Source: Acestrorhynchus altus
Lineage: Eukaryota; Chordata; Actinopteri; Characiformes; Acestrorhynchidae
Length of the DNA: 64,000 nucleotides
Direction: 5' to 3'
Assembly (NCBI GenBank): GCA_034509495.1
Contig: CM067506.1
Span: forward strand, 20,071,392-20,135,391
The position numbers and the translations under genes are program-made. Every line of letters starts with the position of its first letter. The first letter of the stretch is position 1. The notes beneath the pieces are model-generated. The model was not told where the DNA came from. It did not search any database and was given only the letters and a program-made list of their open reading frames with translations. Below, piece after piece: positions 38,387 through 51,652 of this stretch.

Positions 38387-39860
38387 GTTAAAGAAAAAAG
38401 TGAGTAGGTGTTTTATGTGTGTTGAGGAGGAATTTCCAAGTAGTTATTCAAAGGAAAGCTTCACTGGAAGAGGTGGGAACTTGGACTTTGAGAAGCAAAT
38501 GTAAATCATTCCCAAGGTTCTAACCATCTGAAATGAGAACCTGAAATCTGAACTAATTTTAGTTTTAGTTTTATTAAATTACATTTAAATTAAATTTGAA
38601 TCCTGGAACCAGTTTGCCAAAAGAATTAGTGTTGAGGTAATCTTCACGGGTAGAATTTTGGGAAACCCATCCAAGTTCTTCTGGGAAATTTCATTTTGGA
38701 TGGCTCTTTGAGACACAATAAAGGGCAGGCAGTCATGATAAAAAAGAAAGAAAAGAAAAAAAAAGGTTTGTTCAAATATTACTCATATTTTTGGTACATA
38801 AAATTTAGAAAGCATTACAAGTTGACTTTTCAATGAGAAGAAATGTACAATATGGCCCCTTTAATTTCTATGTAGTATAGTTAAAAGAGCAGAAGCAATG
38901 GAGTAACTTGTCTCCATTTCATCAAAAGGGTCAGAATCCTTTCCAGCTGGCTAAGAAGTAACTCTACCAAGAGACCCACCTGGTTGTGCTGAGTCTTTGT
39001 TTTAAGCTACATAAGGAAACTTGAAGAAATTGTAGGAGATCTTTGAGTTCTGCTCTGTGGTGGCTGATTGATGGATGCTCCAGTGTGGTACAGCAAGCCC
39101 TGTATTACTGGGCAAACCCACAGCGGGGCAGAGGTGAGCAGACTGGACTTTGATTGGACCTACGTAAGGAATTTTCATTTGACATTGTTCTGCTGAGGGC
39201 CTAACAGATGAAACAGCAGAAACACCAATAGTGTATCACTTTCACCACATTTTATACACTTTCTTTTATTTTTAAATCTCGTTCACTATGTGAAAAAGGA
39301 TGTTTTGTAGTATTGTAATTTTTTCTAATTTACACCAGTAACTGTGATCCGAGAATTCAGCGCAGCTCACTGAACATGTCATCTCAGTGTTGATGTGTTT
39401 CCAGACTAACAAACAAGCAAAAAAGAACAATTTTTTGATGATTCCTGATTTCAGTTTTTCACTGCCGTATGTTTTTCTGAGAGTGGAAACTGTCTGGTCC
39501 TTCGCTCACAGATTGACACATTCACTCATTTCACAGTGTGTTTAGATGTTTTTCAAACTGTTTCAATGTACAATAAAATACATATCTTTATATTTAAGAT
39601 ATTATGAAGATATCACAAAGGCATTAAAACATAAATAATGTACAGCTATATTAACTGTTAAATTAATTAGTTACTGGCATTCACTGGAGTTACTTTAGCT
39701 CTTGTTGGTGTAGAACTACAATACTTCTATACTGTTGTAATTTTATTATTCTATACTGTAAAACATCAAATGCAATAAGAATTGGTTTGGATTCACATTT
39801 GCTTTAAATGAAAACATTAGATCACATTTGAAAAGAAGGTAAGAGAAGGGTTTTTTTTAA

Positions 39861-39897
39861 TAATAATAATAATTATTATTATTATTATTATTATTAC
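39861..39897. repeat. AAT/ATT self-complementary tract
   Basis: A run of AAT units switches to ATT units, giving a perfect hairpin, followed by GTT units. Confidence 0.85.
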
Positions 39898-40828
39898 TAT
39901 TGTTGTTGTTGTTTTTCCTGTGCAGCTAAACATTATTGATTGCCTTTGAACAGTATTTAAACATCATTAGATTTGCTGTTTTTTCTGACTTTACTTTTCT
40001 GGCTTCTGGCCAAATTTATTTGTAATGATCCTCAAAAGGAGTCCGTTTTATATTTTTTGTCATTTTTAAAAGTTTACTTTTTATGGAAGGCCAAAGTGGA
40101 GCTGCAGGTTCTGTTTAGAGAATGAACAGCTGTTATTGCAGTAACAGCCTATTTTTAGTTGTCTGGTACACAGTTATTATTATCAAAGCCACAGATACAT
40201 GAAAGGAATACACACATAGTACAGCACAGTACTATACCATTATCACACCCACCACAACCACAAATCAAAAATGGAAGTGTCTTTCACTTTTCAAAACCAC
40301 ACTGCGACTCGGTTTCATGTATGATAGCTGGATGATGATGAGGTGTTTATTAATGCACAGAAGCATTCCTGAAGTCATAGTGTGTTTTGACAGCCGTCCA
40401 GATTTCCTCCAGTGTACACAGTTAGTGTTCGTTGTTGTCTTTTGAAACATGTAGCTTCTCAGTGCTTTGTTTTTCTCAGTCGTGTAAATGAAACAAAATT
40501 GGCTTCTTTATATTTAAGCTCATGACCAGGAAATCAGTCTATTCAGGCATTCATTTTCAGAAGCAGTCAGTTCAGAACATTCAGAACAATATTTTAGGCC
40601 AGTATAAAATAAAGTCTGTTCAGTGAGAAATGAAAACACATAAAACCAGTTCCGCAAATACCTGGTTGTGGCTTAAAAATGCTTCAGTTATATTCCTACC
40701 AAAATAACGGCAGTGTCAGTATTTATTTGTATAAATGTTTAATGTCCTTGTTGAAATATAAGAACCAACAAATGAAAAGATCATGCTTGAGGTTAATCAA
40801 AATTATTTTCTATTGTTAAACTGTTACA

Positions 40829-41094
40829 CTAGTGCATCTAAAAAATTGAATATTGTGTTGTTTCCATGAAATTCAGAAAGGTAAACCACATTTCATATTG
40901 CTATATATTTTTATATATTTATAAAATATTAGAATATTTCATTCTGAGATTGGATTCATTACTAATCAGACAGTGACATAATTAAAATAAAATAACATAT
41001 AAAAAAATGCAAGTTTTATACAAGTTTTTGTTTTAATTAGATTAAGCAAATTATATCATTACAAAAACAAGTCAATGTTTTTTGATGCACTAGT
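40829..41094. mobile_element. MITE, about 266 bp
   Basis: The left end ACTAGTGCATCTAAAAAATT is inverted at the right end as TTTTTTGATGCACTAGT. The ends resemble a common teleost Tc1/mariner family beginning AGTGCATCTCAAAAAATTAG. Interior is AT-rich and non-coding. Confidence 0.6.
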
Positions 41095-42849
41095 TTACCT
41101 AATACTTACTATATATGATATTCACCTGAGCAGAGTATGAAAACAATTATGATTTTATTATGAAACAATGATTTTATCACTTTGTATGCACCCAGTATAT
41201 TGAACTACTTTTTGACTGTTGATTTTGCACAATGTACGGAGTGTGTATGGATATTTTGTTTCTGAAAGGATTGCTATATTTGTACTTTATGTCATTTATT
41301 TTTTAAACAGAACATTTCCCTAATGACACAACCTGTACTGTGTCTTGATCTTATATTGTCCTTTGTACAGGGTATTCTTCATGTAGTGTGTATAGCAGAA
41401 AACTAAATATTGGATGTAAACACATTTATTCAAAAATTGGAATCCTCTAGTCAGTTCTGTGTTGCTTTTTTGTTTTCAGAAGCTGAAGGTGATCTTCAGT
41501 TGAACATTTTGTAGATTATAAAAGTTATTTTTATTAATTGCATGCAATATCAGCCACGACTGTGCTGAAAATACAGAGTGAATGCAGCTAAAGTTCTACA
41601 CTGAGAGACATTTTCTCCTTTTCTGTGGGACAGTGTAGATGGGCGTATCTAATAGTCAACTGAGATTTTAAAACAATAGAAATGATCTCCATATGCATAT
41701 TTCATATTAAATTATAGACACACATCATACTAAAGTTAATTGTAAGACAAAAAGGTTTTACAGTAAAAGTATTAACAGCAGGCAAACCACTGTTAACACT
41801 TCATGTATATATTCTGTCCAAAACAAGCTGTCCAAATTTATTTTTGAATATTACACAGCATTTGCTGTTCACATATATAACTTTATCTGAATTCACTGTG
41901 TATGGCTGAACTCTTCTATTATTGTATTGTAACAGCTGCCTAGTCTTTTTGGATACACAGACAAGACTTGACAGTTGTAGACTTGAATGCCAGTCTATGT
42001 TCGATTCATTCTGATTTTTAGTTTTGAATCTCATTTTTAGCTTTATTGGGATAGTTCTGATTTATTCTTTGGGCAAAGGTGTACAGACACATCACACCAC
42101 ATTAATCACTTGTTTAAATTTGGATTTACACAAAGCATGCATACTACTCAGATGTTTTCTTTCTTAGTACAGTTTAACCAACAGAAGATAGATATGAGGG
42201 CATTTATATACAGTAATACAGTTTAATATTACATGTCATCAACAATTATTGCATGCTGATATTTGGTTTGTATGCATTTCCTATATTCACAGTTTCAAAA
42301 GCTTAGAAATAAGTCTCTTTGACTTGATTTATTATTGCATTCTGGTTTCTGGTATTTTCCATTTGATGGTATGGTTTGAAGTCAAATACTGAATTAAGAT
42401 GTAAAGTTTTATTAATGCAGATTCAGTGTATGCATTTTGGGATGTCAACACCCAATACCAAATATTTGTCAAATTTTACCCTAATAAAGTTGAACTTTTT
42501 ATCTCTTCTTTTTTTAATTCGTAGAGAAAACCTGTTTGTGAAATACTCATGTAGGTCAATGCTACTCAATAAATGAATGAAAAATAAGACTTTAAGGGAC
42601 TCTTTAAATTAAGTGACCCCAAAGACTGCAAAGGTGTTGTGCTACACTGTCATGGAGTCACTCAGATTCTTCAGTGATGAGCCTTTGGTTTTGTCTTGGT
42701 GGAGAATGAAAAAATAAAATAAATCAATTTGCAGTTAAATTTGTTAAAACAGAATTTGTTAAGCTGAATAAGTGTTAAAACCATAGAAAGTTAAAACAAT
42801 ATTTTAACATTGAAAATAGCTTGCCTTTCTCGCTCCTGCCTTCATATTG

Positions 42850-43130
42850 TAACGGTGGTGAGCTGAACAGGCAGACCAGACTAGGGAGGCAGAAGTACTC
42901 GCATGGGTTGTGGATTAAATCAAAATACACTACAAGGTAACACAAACAGTTACAACAACATGAAAGACAAGGACTATCAAAGGCTGACTGTGGCAAAGGA
43001 TCTGAAATAGGGACATTGGACACACCTAGAACATGATCAAGACAGGGCAGGGTTTCCAAACAGACACACTCGGGAGTGGGAGGAGACAGGACATGTGATC
43101 AGAAGCAAAAGGGGAGACATACAGAACCAT
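42850..43130. repeat. Dispersed repeat, copy 1 of a nearby pair
   Basis: The block 43021-43120 (CACACCTAGAACATGATCAA, GACAGGGCAGGGTTTCCAAA, ACATGTGATCAGAAGCA) is clearly homologous to 43921-44020. Nearby text on both sides, such as lists of ACAA-rich words and 'gaaccat', also agrees. Same orientation, about 0.9 kb apart. Family unknown to me. Confidence 0.7.
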
Positions 43131-43769
43131 GACTGGACCCCTGAAAAAAAAAAACAACCAATCAGATTGCCACTATGTGCCAAACCACTGTGAACTATTC
43201 ATGATGTGTTTGTTACATTTTATCAGTGATTTAGAGCATGTTTTTGAAATCAGTTTTACTTTCAGTTTTTGTTCTCTCACCATGAGGACAGATGATGTCT
43301 TACATGACTTGTCATAAAGAGTGTCATGATACAAATATCTAAAAATGTGTTTCTGGCCCAACAGTTTTATTACCTTCTTAACTGTTGAAAAGATGTCTAC
43401 AATTACAACATCATATCACCTGTCACCTGTCCATAAGAGTTCTGGAATTAGTGTTTTGAATCTAATTTATTCAGCCCAACGCTCCTACCCTGAATTTTAC
43501 CCATTCATTCGCCTTCATCAGCAGATCAATATTCAGCGAGAAAAGCAAATTGTGAAAAGGCCAGATATATAAATACGTATATAAAACTCATTATTTTTCA
43601 GTTAGGTCGAGACCAGGGGTTGGCTCATTTACTGCCCTCTTGTGGTGCCACATCACAATTAAAAATAAAATGATTATTCAATAAAAATAGAGCTTCCACA
43701 ACAACTTTCAACAAAACAGTCCTTCTCTTCAAGAAAGCTTGTTGTTTACCAATAAAGTCCTGTCCTTGT

Positions 43770-44050
43770 AACAATCGAGACTTACAGAGGTAAATTATTG
43801 TACAAATACACAAGAACCATAACACAAGACCTACAGCAGGCATGTAAACAAGACCAGTAGTCACGAAGACCTATGAAGACATACTGGAACTAAGGGGCTT
43901 ATATAGACAGAACATTGATCACACCTGGGACATGATAAGGATGGGGCAGGGTTACAAATGGAACACAGCTGGGAATGGGCGGAGGCAAAACATGTGCTCA
44001 GAAGCACCAGAGGACATAAACAAAACAAAGATTAGAGGGACAAGACAGAT
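43770..44050. repeat. Dispersed repeat, copy 2 of a nearby pair
   Basis: The block 43921-44020 (ACACCTGGGACATGATAAGG, ATGGGGCAGGGTTACAAATG, ACATGTGCTCAGAAGCACC) matches copy 1 with scattered differences. Divergence points to two old insertions or an old local duplication. Confidence 0.7.
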
Positions 44051-44689
44051 AGGTGACACCCTTCATCAATAAAAACAAAACAATCATCTGTCTGATTATA
44101 AATAAAGTCTCTTAACAAAAAGAGTCAACTTGTTATTTACAGATAAGGTCCCGCCCTTCAAAAAAAGAACCAATCAGCTTTCTACCTATGAATACACTCC
44201 CGCCCTTCAACAAAGCAAGCCATTCAGTTTGGTTATGGCTCTACATGGAGATTTGTGCACTTTCTACTTTTCTGTTCAAGAGGTTTAATCAGATTTTACA
44301 TACGATTCAGAATCTGTGTTTTAGCGGTGGTGTGTCTTCAGTATGTTCGTATGTTTGTGTCTTCTCCTCAGAAGTCAGAGTTTAGTTTGTTAATCCTGAG
44401 CTGCTTTAGAGACGCAGCTCTGATATGAATTAAAGGCTGTAAATTCAGTTCTCAGCTGAATCTCAGCACAGAACTGTTAACTCTCCAGGCTGGAGATTGT
44501 TGTGAAGACTGCAGGTCAAAAAGCAACACCTGACAACAATAAAATGTGTCTCTAAAGGACTGATTTCGGTTGAAATAAAATCAATTATTATTTCTTAAAC
44601 TGTGGGTTGCTGAGCCCTGGACTAGACCAAGCGAAAAACCTGCTTTATATGGCCTGAAGTGACCTGAACGTTCCTTTTATGGCCTCTCA

Positions 44690-44941
44690 TCCAAAGACGT
44701 GCAGGCCCCACCGCGGCCGGTAGAGGGCGCAGGGCCCGACTGCTCTGTAGAGCAGCTGTTGTGCTGTTGTGCTCCCGCCGCTGCGGCGCAACCTGCTGCT
44801 GCTGCCCACCTCTGTGACACCACGGCTCTCTGACACCACGGCTCTCTGACACCACGACTCTCTGACACCACGGCTCTGTGACACCACGGCTCTGTGACAC
44901 CACGGCTCTGTGACACCACGGCTCTGTGACATAAGAAAACG
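44690..44941 (+). promoter_or_regulatory. GC-rich block, possible promoter and 5' UTR exon of prkg2-like
   Basis: This is the only clearly CpG-rich stretch in the intergenic region (CACCGCGGCCGGTAGAGGGC, CTCCCGCCGCTGCGGCGCAA). It ends at a strong donor, GTAAGT, at 44942. It lies 1.85 kb before the prkg2-like start codon, and two good acceptors precede that codon (ending 46693 and 46737). I infer a non-coding first exon spliced to one of them. No TATA box is evident. A repeat with a GC-rich end is the alternative. Confidence 0.4.
44815..44926. repeat. 16-bp minisatellite, seven copies
   Basis: Seven head-to-tail copies of TGACACCACGGCTCTS, the first three ending in C and the last four in G; one copy has GACTC for GGCTC. 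The C/G phase suggests expansion by block duplication. Because 16 is not a multiple of three, all three minus-strand frames stay open through it, which is not evidence for coding. Confidence 0.95.
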
Positions 44942-45081
44942 GTAAGTGTTTATCTCGTTCACGTCGGACTCCAGCCTTTGTTATTTCATCATTTTACTGC
45001 GAGCTGCTCAACAGGCAGGTGTTTATTTCCCTCCGAGACCGAGTTATACAATAGCACTCCACACTGAGCTGTGTGGCTGTT

Positions 45082-45083
45082 TT

Positions 45084-45141
<58 letters not shown>
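45082..45141. repeat. (CTTT)n microsatellite
   Basis: About 15 CTTT units in the putative 5' intron of prkg2-like. Confidence 0.95.
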
Positions 45142-45142
<1 letters not shown>

Positions 45143-45477
45143 GTTGTGTGTAAATCACTGAAATGTTAATCTCACCTGCTGTGTAAACATTGTTTTTTTT
45201 GACTGTGTGAAAACCTACCATTTATTCTCCACTGTAATTAAATCCTCTGACCACTGGAACCATTGGTTATATCTTCTCACAGGGGCTCTCAAGGGGTGGG
45301 TCAAAAGTTGACATAAACTTTTGGACATGAATATCAGTCCAACAGTTTATCGGATATTGGAATAACAGTTTATTCAAAAGATTTTTTTGATCTTTCAATA
45401 TTTCATTTAAAAATACATCCATCACAATAAATATTTAATAAGCCCCTTCATACTTGATGGAAATGGTCAAAACATTG

Positions 45478-45590
45478 GGCTGCCACCTCACCAAGCATGT
45501 GTGCTCATTGCCCCATAGTGTGTGAATTCACTAGTGTGTATGTGTGTGTTTCACTGTGTGGATGGGTTAAATATGGAGGAAAAGGCTTAT
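45478..45590. repeat. Dispersed repeat, fish type
   Basis: The text TGTGTGCTCATTGCCCCATA, then TTTCACTGTGTGGATGGGTT and AAATATGGAGGA, belongs to the same family as 58648-58800. Its intact form, as I remember it, reads 'actgccacagatgggttaaatgcagagga'. Confidence 0.55.
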
Positions 45591-45699
45591 AATTATACTG
45601 AATCTTGTGGGAATCCAGGCAGCATCTAAGCTAGTGATATCTCTGGATTCTAGACTCTACAAACTATTTTCTGAATGCACAGCACAGCACTTTTTTAAG

Positions 45700-45765
45700 T
45701 CGCTCTGGATAAGCACGTCTGCCAAATGCCATAAATGTAAAAGTAAATGTAAAATGGTAAATGGG
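45700..45765 (+). repeat. LINE/SINE 3' tail fragment
   Basis: The text TCGCTCTGGATAAGCACGTC, then TGCCAAATGCCATAAATGTA with further AAATG-like units, is the plus-strand version of the tail ending the antisense LINE at 30550. Only the tail remains. Confidence 0.6.
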
Positions 45766-46214
45766 ACGTTGCATCTTAACCAGGCACTTTCAATATCCAT
45801 CAACAAGCTTCTGGAATAATTCTGGTTGATTTGGCATCCAAACAGTCCACATATCCACTCTATCACACTTGATGTGTGTTTGAAGTAACTGTCCTGTTGA
45901 AACACTCAGTTGTCCCTAACGTTTGTGTAGATGATGGATTGAAGTTAAGATAATTCTGAACCAGTGCTTTTTCTTGATTATTTCATCAATTTGCAGTACA
46001 GCACAAACCATGTTGGTATCACCATGTTGGTATCATCACAATCATCATAGTTACACAATGAATTTGAATAGAACTTGCATTTGAATGCCCCTCCAGCCAT
46101 CTTTGTCTGACCACAAACATTTCCCCCACAAGACCTTTTGTTCATGGCAGGCCTGTGCATTGCTGGTGCATTTTTTTTTTAATCTATTTTGTATTTTAAG
46201 TTATATACTGTTCA

Positions 46215-46440
46215 CCAGGGGTCACAAGCCCTGCTCATGGACAGCCACTTTTCTGCTGATTTTAGAGTCTGTAATTCACCTATTCAACTTAAATCCAACT
46301 ATTACAGCCTTCAAAAATTCTTAATTGGTTGAATGAGGTGTATTATTTTTGGGTTGGAGTTGAAACCTGCTGGAAGGTACTTCTCCTGGAGAGGTTGGTG
46401 ATCCAGAGTTGGTGATCTTTGCTGTACACTCATTCTGCCC
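46215..46440. repeat. Dispersed repeat fragment
   Basis: The text CACCAGGGGTCACAAGCCCT, CATGGACAGCCACTTTTCTG and GGAGAGGTTGGTGATCCAGA is related to 63790-63990. It lies 0.35 kb before the prkg2-like start codon, in its putative 5' intron. Confidence 0.45.
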
Positions 46441-46793
46441 CAAAGGAAAACAAATTGTTCTTTTGTTGAAATTGTTGAAAGTACAATATTACCATGACAT
46501 TCATATCCACGAGGAGTGTATATAAACTTCTGACTGCAACTATATTTAGCAATGAAGGAACAGTCAGTTCTTGAAGCTTTTATAAAAGTGAATTTTAGAA
46601 ATTTAGCATAATTCTGGCCAGATGATTTTATTTTTGTTTTATTTAGTAATAAAATCTCTGTTTACATTTTAAATCTTTTTTACTGTGAAGCAGAATCTTT
46701 ATGCCATCTGTCTGGACAGACATCAGTGTCCATACAGTGAGGTAATTCAACAAACCTAAAGGCATCTCTATGGTTCCTGGTCATCTTCTGGTT

Positions 46794-47257
46794 ATGGGGA
46801 ATGGTTCGATCAAAGCCCCTCGGCTAGAGGAGACATGCTTGGGATCCAGTATTAAAGAGACTTCCTTGTGGGAGTCTGCAGAGCACCTGAAGGTAAGGAT
46901 TGCACGACTGGAGGAGGAACTGGCCCGCCGGGATCAGGAACTCCGTGCTCAGGAGCTGCAGCTGCAGACTCTGCAGAGAGAACTGGAGGCTAAAGTGTTG
47001 CAGATTGATAAGCTTCAGGATGCCATTGGCTATAACAGCCTGGGAAGCTCACCCCCTGCCCCAGCCAGGCACAGCCACAGGCTGCTCAGCGTCATCAACC
47101 AGGGCTCCACACGCTTCCACCGGGTGGCTGTGGAGGTGCACCGCCGCCTAAAGGCCAAGGAGGGTGTGTCTGCAGAGCCCACATCAGGACACTTCTGCAA
47201 CAAACACAGGACCCATCATTTGTCCATAGAAAGAACACACATACGCAAAGATTCAGG
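46794..47257 (+). CDS. prkg2-like: prkg2-like exon 1: membrane anchor, coiled coil, autoinhibitor
   Basis: Residues 1-154. MGNGS gives Gly2 for N-myristoylation with Ser5. Residues about 29-79 form a charged coiled coil (RIARLEEELARRDQE, LQLQTLQRELEAKV, LQIDKLQDAI) for homodimer formation. Residues 124-129 are GVSAEP, the autoinhibitory segment shared by PKGs. The exon ends in HIRKDSG with the last codon split. ATG at 46794 is preferred to the in-frame ATG at 46770, which would bury Gly2 behind eight residues. Confidence 0.92.
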
Positions 47258-50200
47258 GTAAGTCAAAACACTGGAAAAGCAGGCTTAAAATGGCATAATA
47301 TGTTTTTATTTTTTATCATGGAATAAATTCCAATGCACATCTAAAATTGTTTTCATTTTCATAACCATGTCTGATTACCATCTTTTTAAAAAGCCACAGG
47401 GGAAGAACATACAGTGGAGGAAACAAGTATTTGATCCTTCACTGATTTTGAAAGTTTGTACTCTGACAAATAATTAAACAGTCTATGATTTTTATGCTGG
47501 CTTCATTTTAACAGTGAGAGATGGAATATAAAAAAGAAAATAATATAGAATATTATTATAATAATATATAGAATATAGAAAATAATATTTAAATAAAAAA
47601 TCATTTGCATTTCATTGAGGGAAATAAGTATTTGATCCCCTAAAAACCATGACTAATGTTGGCTCCCACAGACCCATGACACACCCTAATCTCAGTGAAG
47701 CCTGCCAACAGACTCAGTGACACTCTAACATTTCCACCATGGGAAAGACTAAGGAGCTGTCTAAAGATGTCAGGGACAAAATTGTTGACTTACACAAGGT
47801 AGGAGCTTATTAATGATCTCAAGGCAGCTGGGACCACAGTCTCCAAAAAAACCATTGGTAATACACTGAGACTTAGGGTTTAAAATCCTGCAGTGCACGC
47901 AACGTTCCTCTGCTCAGGAAGGCTCATGTCCAGGTCCGCCTCAAGTTTGCCAATGATCATATTAATGATTCCAAGAGATAATGGGAGAAGGTGTTGTGGT
48001 CAGATGAGACCAACATCGAGCTATTTGGCCTCAACTCAGCGTGTTTGGAGGAAGAAAAATGCAGAATTTGACCCTAAGAACACCATCCCCACCATCAAGC
48101 ATGGTGGTGGAAGTATTATGTTTTGGGGCTGTTTTTCTTCTAAGGGTACAGGCCAACTTCACCTCATTGATGGGAAGATGAACGGGGCCATGTATAACAA
48201 AATCCTAGTGACAACCTCCTTGACTCCGCCAGGGCACTGAAAATGGGTCGAGGATAGGTCTTCCAGCATGACAATGACCTAAAAAATACAGCCAAGTCCT
48301 CAATCCCATAGTTTGTTTCCAAATGCATGAGAGGAGGAGTGGGCCAAAATTGTGTATGGAAACCTCATATAAAACGACAAAAACATCTGACTGCTGTGCT
48401 TCCCAACAAGGGTTTTGCCTCCAAGTATTAAATGATGTTTTACTAGGGGTTCAAGTACTTATTTCCTTCAATGAAATTCAAATTCATTTTTATTTCTCAT
48501 TCCATGTAATTTTCTCAGTTTTTCTTTTGATATTCTATGTGTCACTGTTAAAATAAAGCTGACATCAAATTATGAGGCCTTTAATTTATTTTTTTGTAAT
48601 AAAACTTTTAAAGTAGGTGGGGAATCAAATACTTATTTCCTCCACTGTAGCTTGTTGATCCCACACTGTAAAATGTAATTAGTTATCCTTACTTAAATAA
48701 AAGCATGCAAACTGATTTCCTTAAAAATACAAAGTCCGAAGTTTTATAGGTGTTGTGTGTTTTATTAACCAATGCTAAGTGAGCATAGTTTTCTTAAACT
48801 TGAGTGTAATTTACTCAATTTACAATACAATGTATTTATTTTGTATGTTATTAGTAGTTAAATAAATCAAGTAAACTTTTAATTTCACATTGTTTCAGAG
48901 ATATAAAAAGAAACGTAAACAGAATAAATTCCATATTCCAGATGCCGTCTTAACAAATGCTGATGGCGTCAACTCTGCATTAGTGGTCAGTGTAGCATTA
49001 AACCTACATACTGTACAACCACTAGCAGCGAAAGTTGAGTTATGTTGGCTTAATCGATTGAAGTGATCCAAACTTTCTGTAGTATTTAATTTCTGTTAAG
49101 TTAATTAAGAAGTGCAGTTAGATTTTACTGTGCCCTTAAATATGGCATATTAATATAAGACTGCATTCTCACTATTTAATGTCATGTTTTTAGCTGTGTG
49201 TTCCTTGTTGTGGTGGGTTAGTAAAATAAATAATTTGCATTGAGCTTGTTAACCTATAGATGTTCATTGTAAAATGAAGTGCTGCTGTAAAAAAACAGCT
49301 AATTTAAAGTTTAATACATTTTAAAGTTCAAATGTTAAATTGGTGTTAGTAAGGTATCACGATATTTCATTACTGGTATCAGTATCGGAAAAGGAAAAAA
49401 GTAATGTGCCATTCCTTGTCACATACCATTCCACTGATTCACAACTGTTTCCACTATTGATAACTAAGAGTATGGGTGCACCAAAGTAAAATATGAAGTG
49501 ATATTGTGTCACACATATTATATGCCACAAATATTTCCCACTGTTTGGGGTTTTACTGAATTTGTGCTGTTAAAATATATCCAGTACAATTTAACAACAC
49601 ATCAATAACAATAATGCATTGTAATTTTGGCTGTCACTTAAACTGGTCCCTAAAATGTTCACATTGTCCCATCTTTAGCACAAAAGGATGATCAAACTGT
49701 GTGGTTTTGTTTTTTATCAAGTCACTGTATAATAAACTGACTCTCTTGGAGAGGGGAAACACTAGAAAGCTTCTGACAAGGCTTTGTAGTGTCTTCCTGC
49801 TAGAGCAGGTTTGAAAAGCATGCATTACCATGACACACTATGAAGAGGATGGAGAGGCTCAAGAGAACACAAAGGGTGAGCCATCTGTATGCATGGACAG
49901 AATCATTAGTGTTTTAATTAAAACAGCCCGTATAAATCTGTTCTCTAATTCATTCATAAGTTCCATTTTAGGCTAATGGAGGGACCTTGTTCTTCAGAAG
50001 TGGTAATGAGAGACCGAACATGCCCTAAAGAGAGAGGGAAAAACAAAACAGACCAGCAGAAAATACAGAGCATCCATGTGTAGTTGTGTGGATCCACTGA
50101 GATACTTATTTAAGTGCACATATTTGTTTAGAGGCAATACAGCCACCTTAATAAATATGACCTGCTTTATAAAAGAAATGGTTATATTTTTACTGTGTTT

Positions 50201-51579
50201 TTATCCATAGCTTCTCAAATTATTCATGTTACAGAAGTAGGTCAATGTAGTGTTAGGAAACTTGCTCAAGGACACTTATTGGTGTAGTGTAGTGTGTTAG
50301 GTTTTTTCTGGATGGGGAATCAAACCTCCCTCCCTCCCTGTCCCATAGAGCACAATAGTATTACCCACAAAATACAAACCACCCATGAGGCATAAAATGT
50401 AAATTTTATAAAATTATTTATAAATTATTTTATATAATTATTAAATTAATTTACATGTAGACATAAAATTATATTGAATAATATTACAGTTTTATCTAGC
50501 ATAAATTTTAGCCGCAAATATTCCTGTTGGTTGGGATGTAACACGTGTGTGTTACAACTGAATACTAGGTCTATGAATTAATGAAGTATTAATATGCTTT
50601 ATCATAGTGTACATGTCTGAAACTAAACTCTCCATTTCCAGCACCAAGAAACTAATCAATGAGGCCATCATGAATAATGACTTTCTGAAGAAACTGGAGC
50701 CTCAGCACACACGAGAGATGGTGGACTGCATGTATGAGAAGGTCTACACTGCCAGTCAGCTGGTCATCCAGGAGGGAGAGCCTGGAAACTACCTCTATGT
50801 GCTTGCAGGTCTGCCATGAGCTTTGTCTTACCCAACAACAAATTCATTAAGTTCAAATCTTTCTCAACAGCTCTAACTCTGTCCTTCACTTTGTGGTTCT
50901 TGGTGCAGAGGGCTTGCTAGAGGTAATTCAGAATGGGAAGCTCTTGGGTCAGATGCGGCCTGGAACAGCTTTTGGAGAGTTGGCTATACTCTACAACTGC
51001 AAGAGGACTGCTACTGTTAAAGGTGAATGCGTGGCTCAAGCACAGGCTTGTCCAGCTTGTGCTTATAGTGGGCTTTTAAAGTGCTTTTGAATCTGGAATT
51101 ATATGCATTGATTTTTTTATTGAAAATTGCATGAATATGTTTCAGATCAGATGCAGCATATTGTTAATCAGAGATACATTGTTAAAAATAAGCCCTTAAA
51201 CACCACAAAGGTTTTGTTTCTTTTTATGATTCTTTTCATGTTTCAGAGTACAACTTTGTATCAGATATATCAATATGATCTATGATATTTCTTGTGTGTT
51301 GTGAATCTGAATATTAAATTTTAAGAGTAGCTGAGACAGCATACATGATGCAATTGTTTGGCAACAACCTAATTGGTTACTACTTAGACCATGAAACATG
51401 CAGAAGGAGGGAGCAGAGTGAGCAGGTTGTGCACTAGCAGAACATATCAGTTATATCTGGATGTTGTTATTTCTTTTCCCACATAGCATTAAATTTGTTG
51501 TAATGTTTCCAAAAATATTATGCAATAGAAAATACTATATATAATATATATATACTATATATAATTTTGTGCAACTCCA

Positions 51580-51652
<73 letters not shown>

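Larger units (their letters stand above)
36791..44640. other. Intergenic region col13a1 to prkg2-like
   Basis: About 8 kb with no coding exon I can support. It is strongly AT-rich, with scattered AATAAA motifs. It holds a SINE at 37973-38290, a solo transposon end at 38352, an AAT/ATT hairpin at 39861-39897, a MITE at 40829-41094 and a dispersed repeat pair at 42850-44050. The first part may be extended 3' UTR. Confidence 0.6.

Noticed and set aside
44622..44962. Three overlapping minus-strand frames with VVSQSRGVTEPW-like repeats
   Set aside because: They are the 16-bp minisatellite read in all three frames; a repeat length not divisible by three leaves all frames open without selection.
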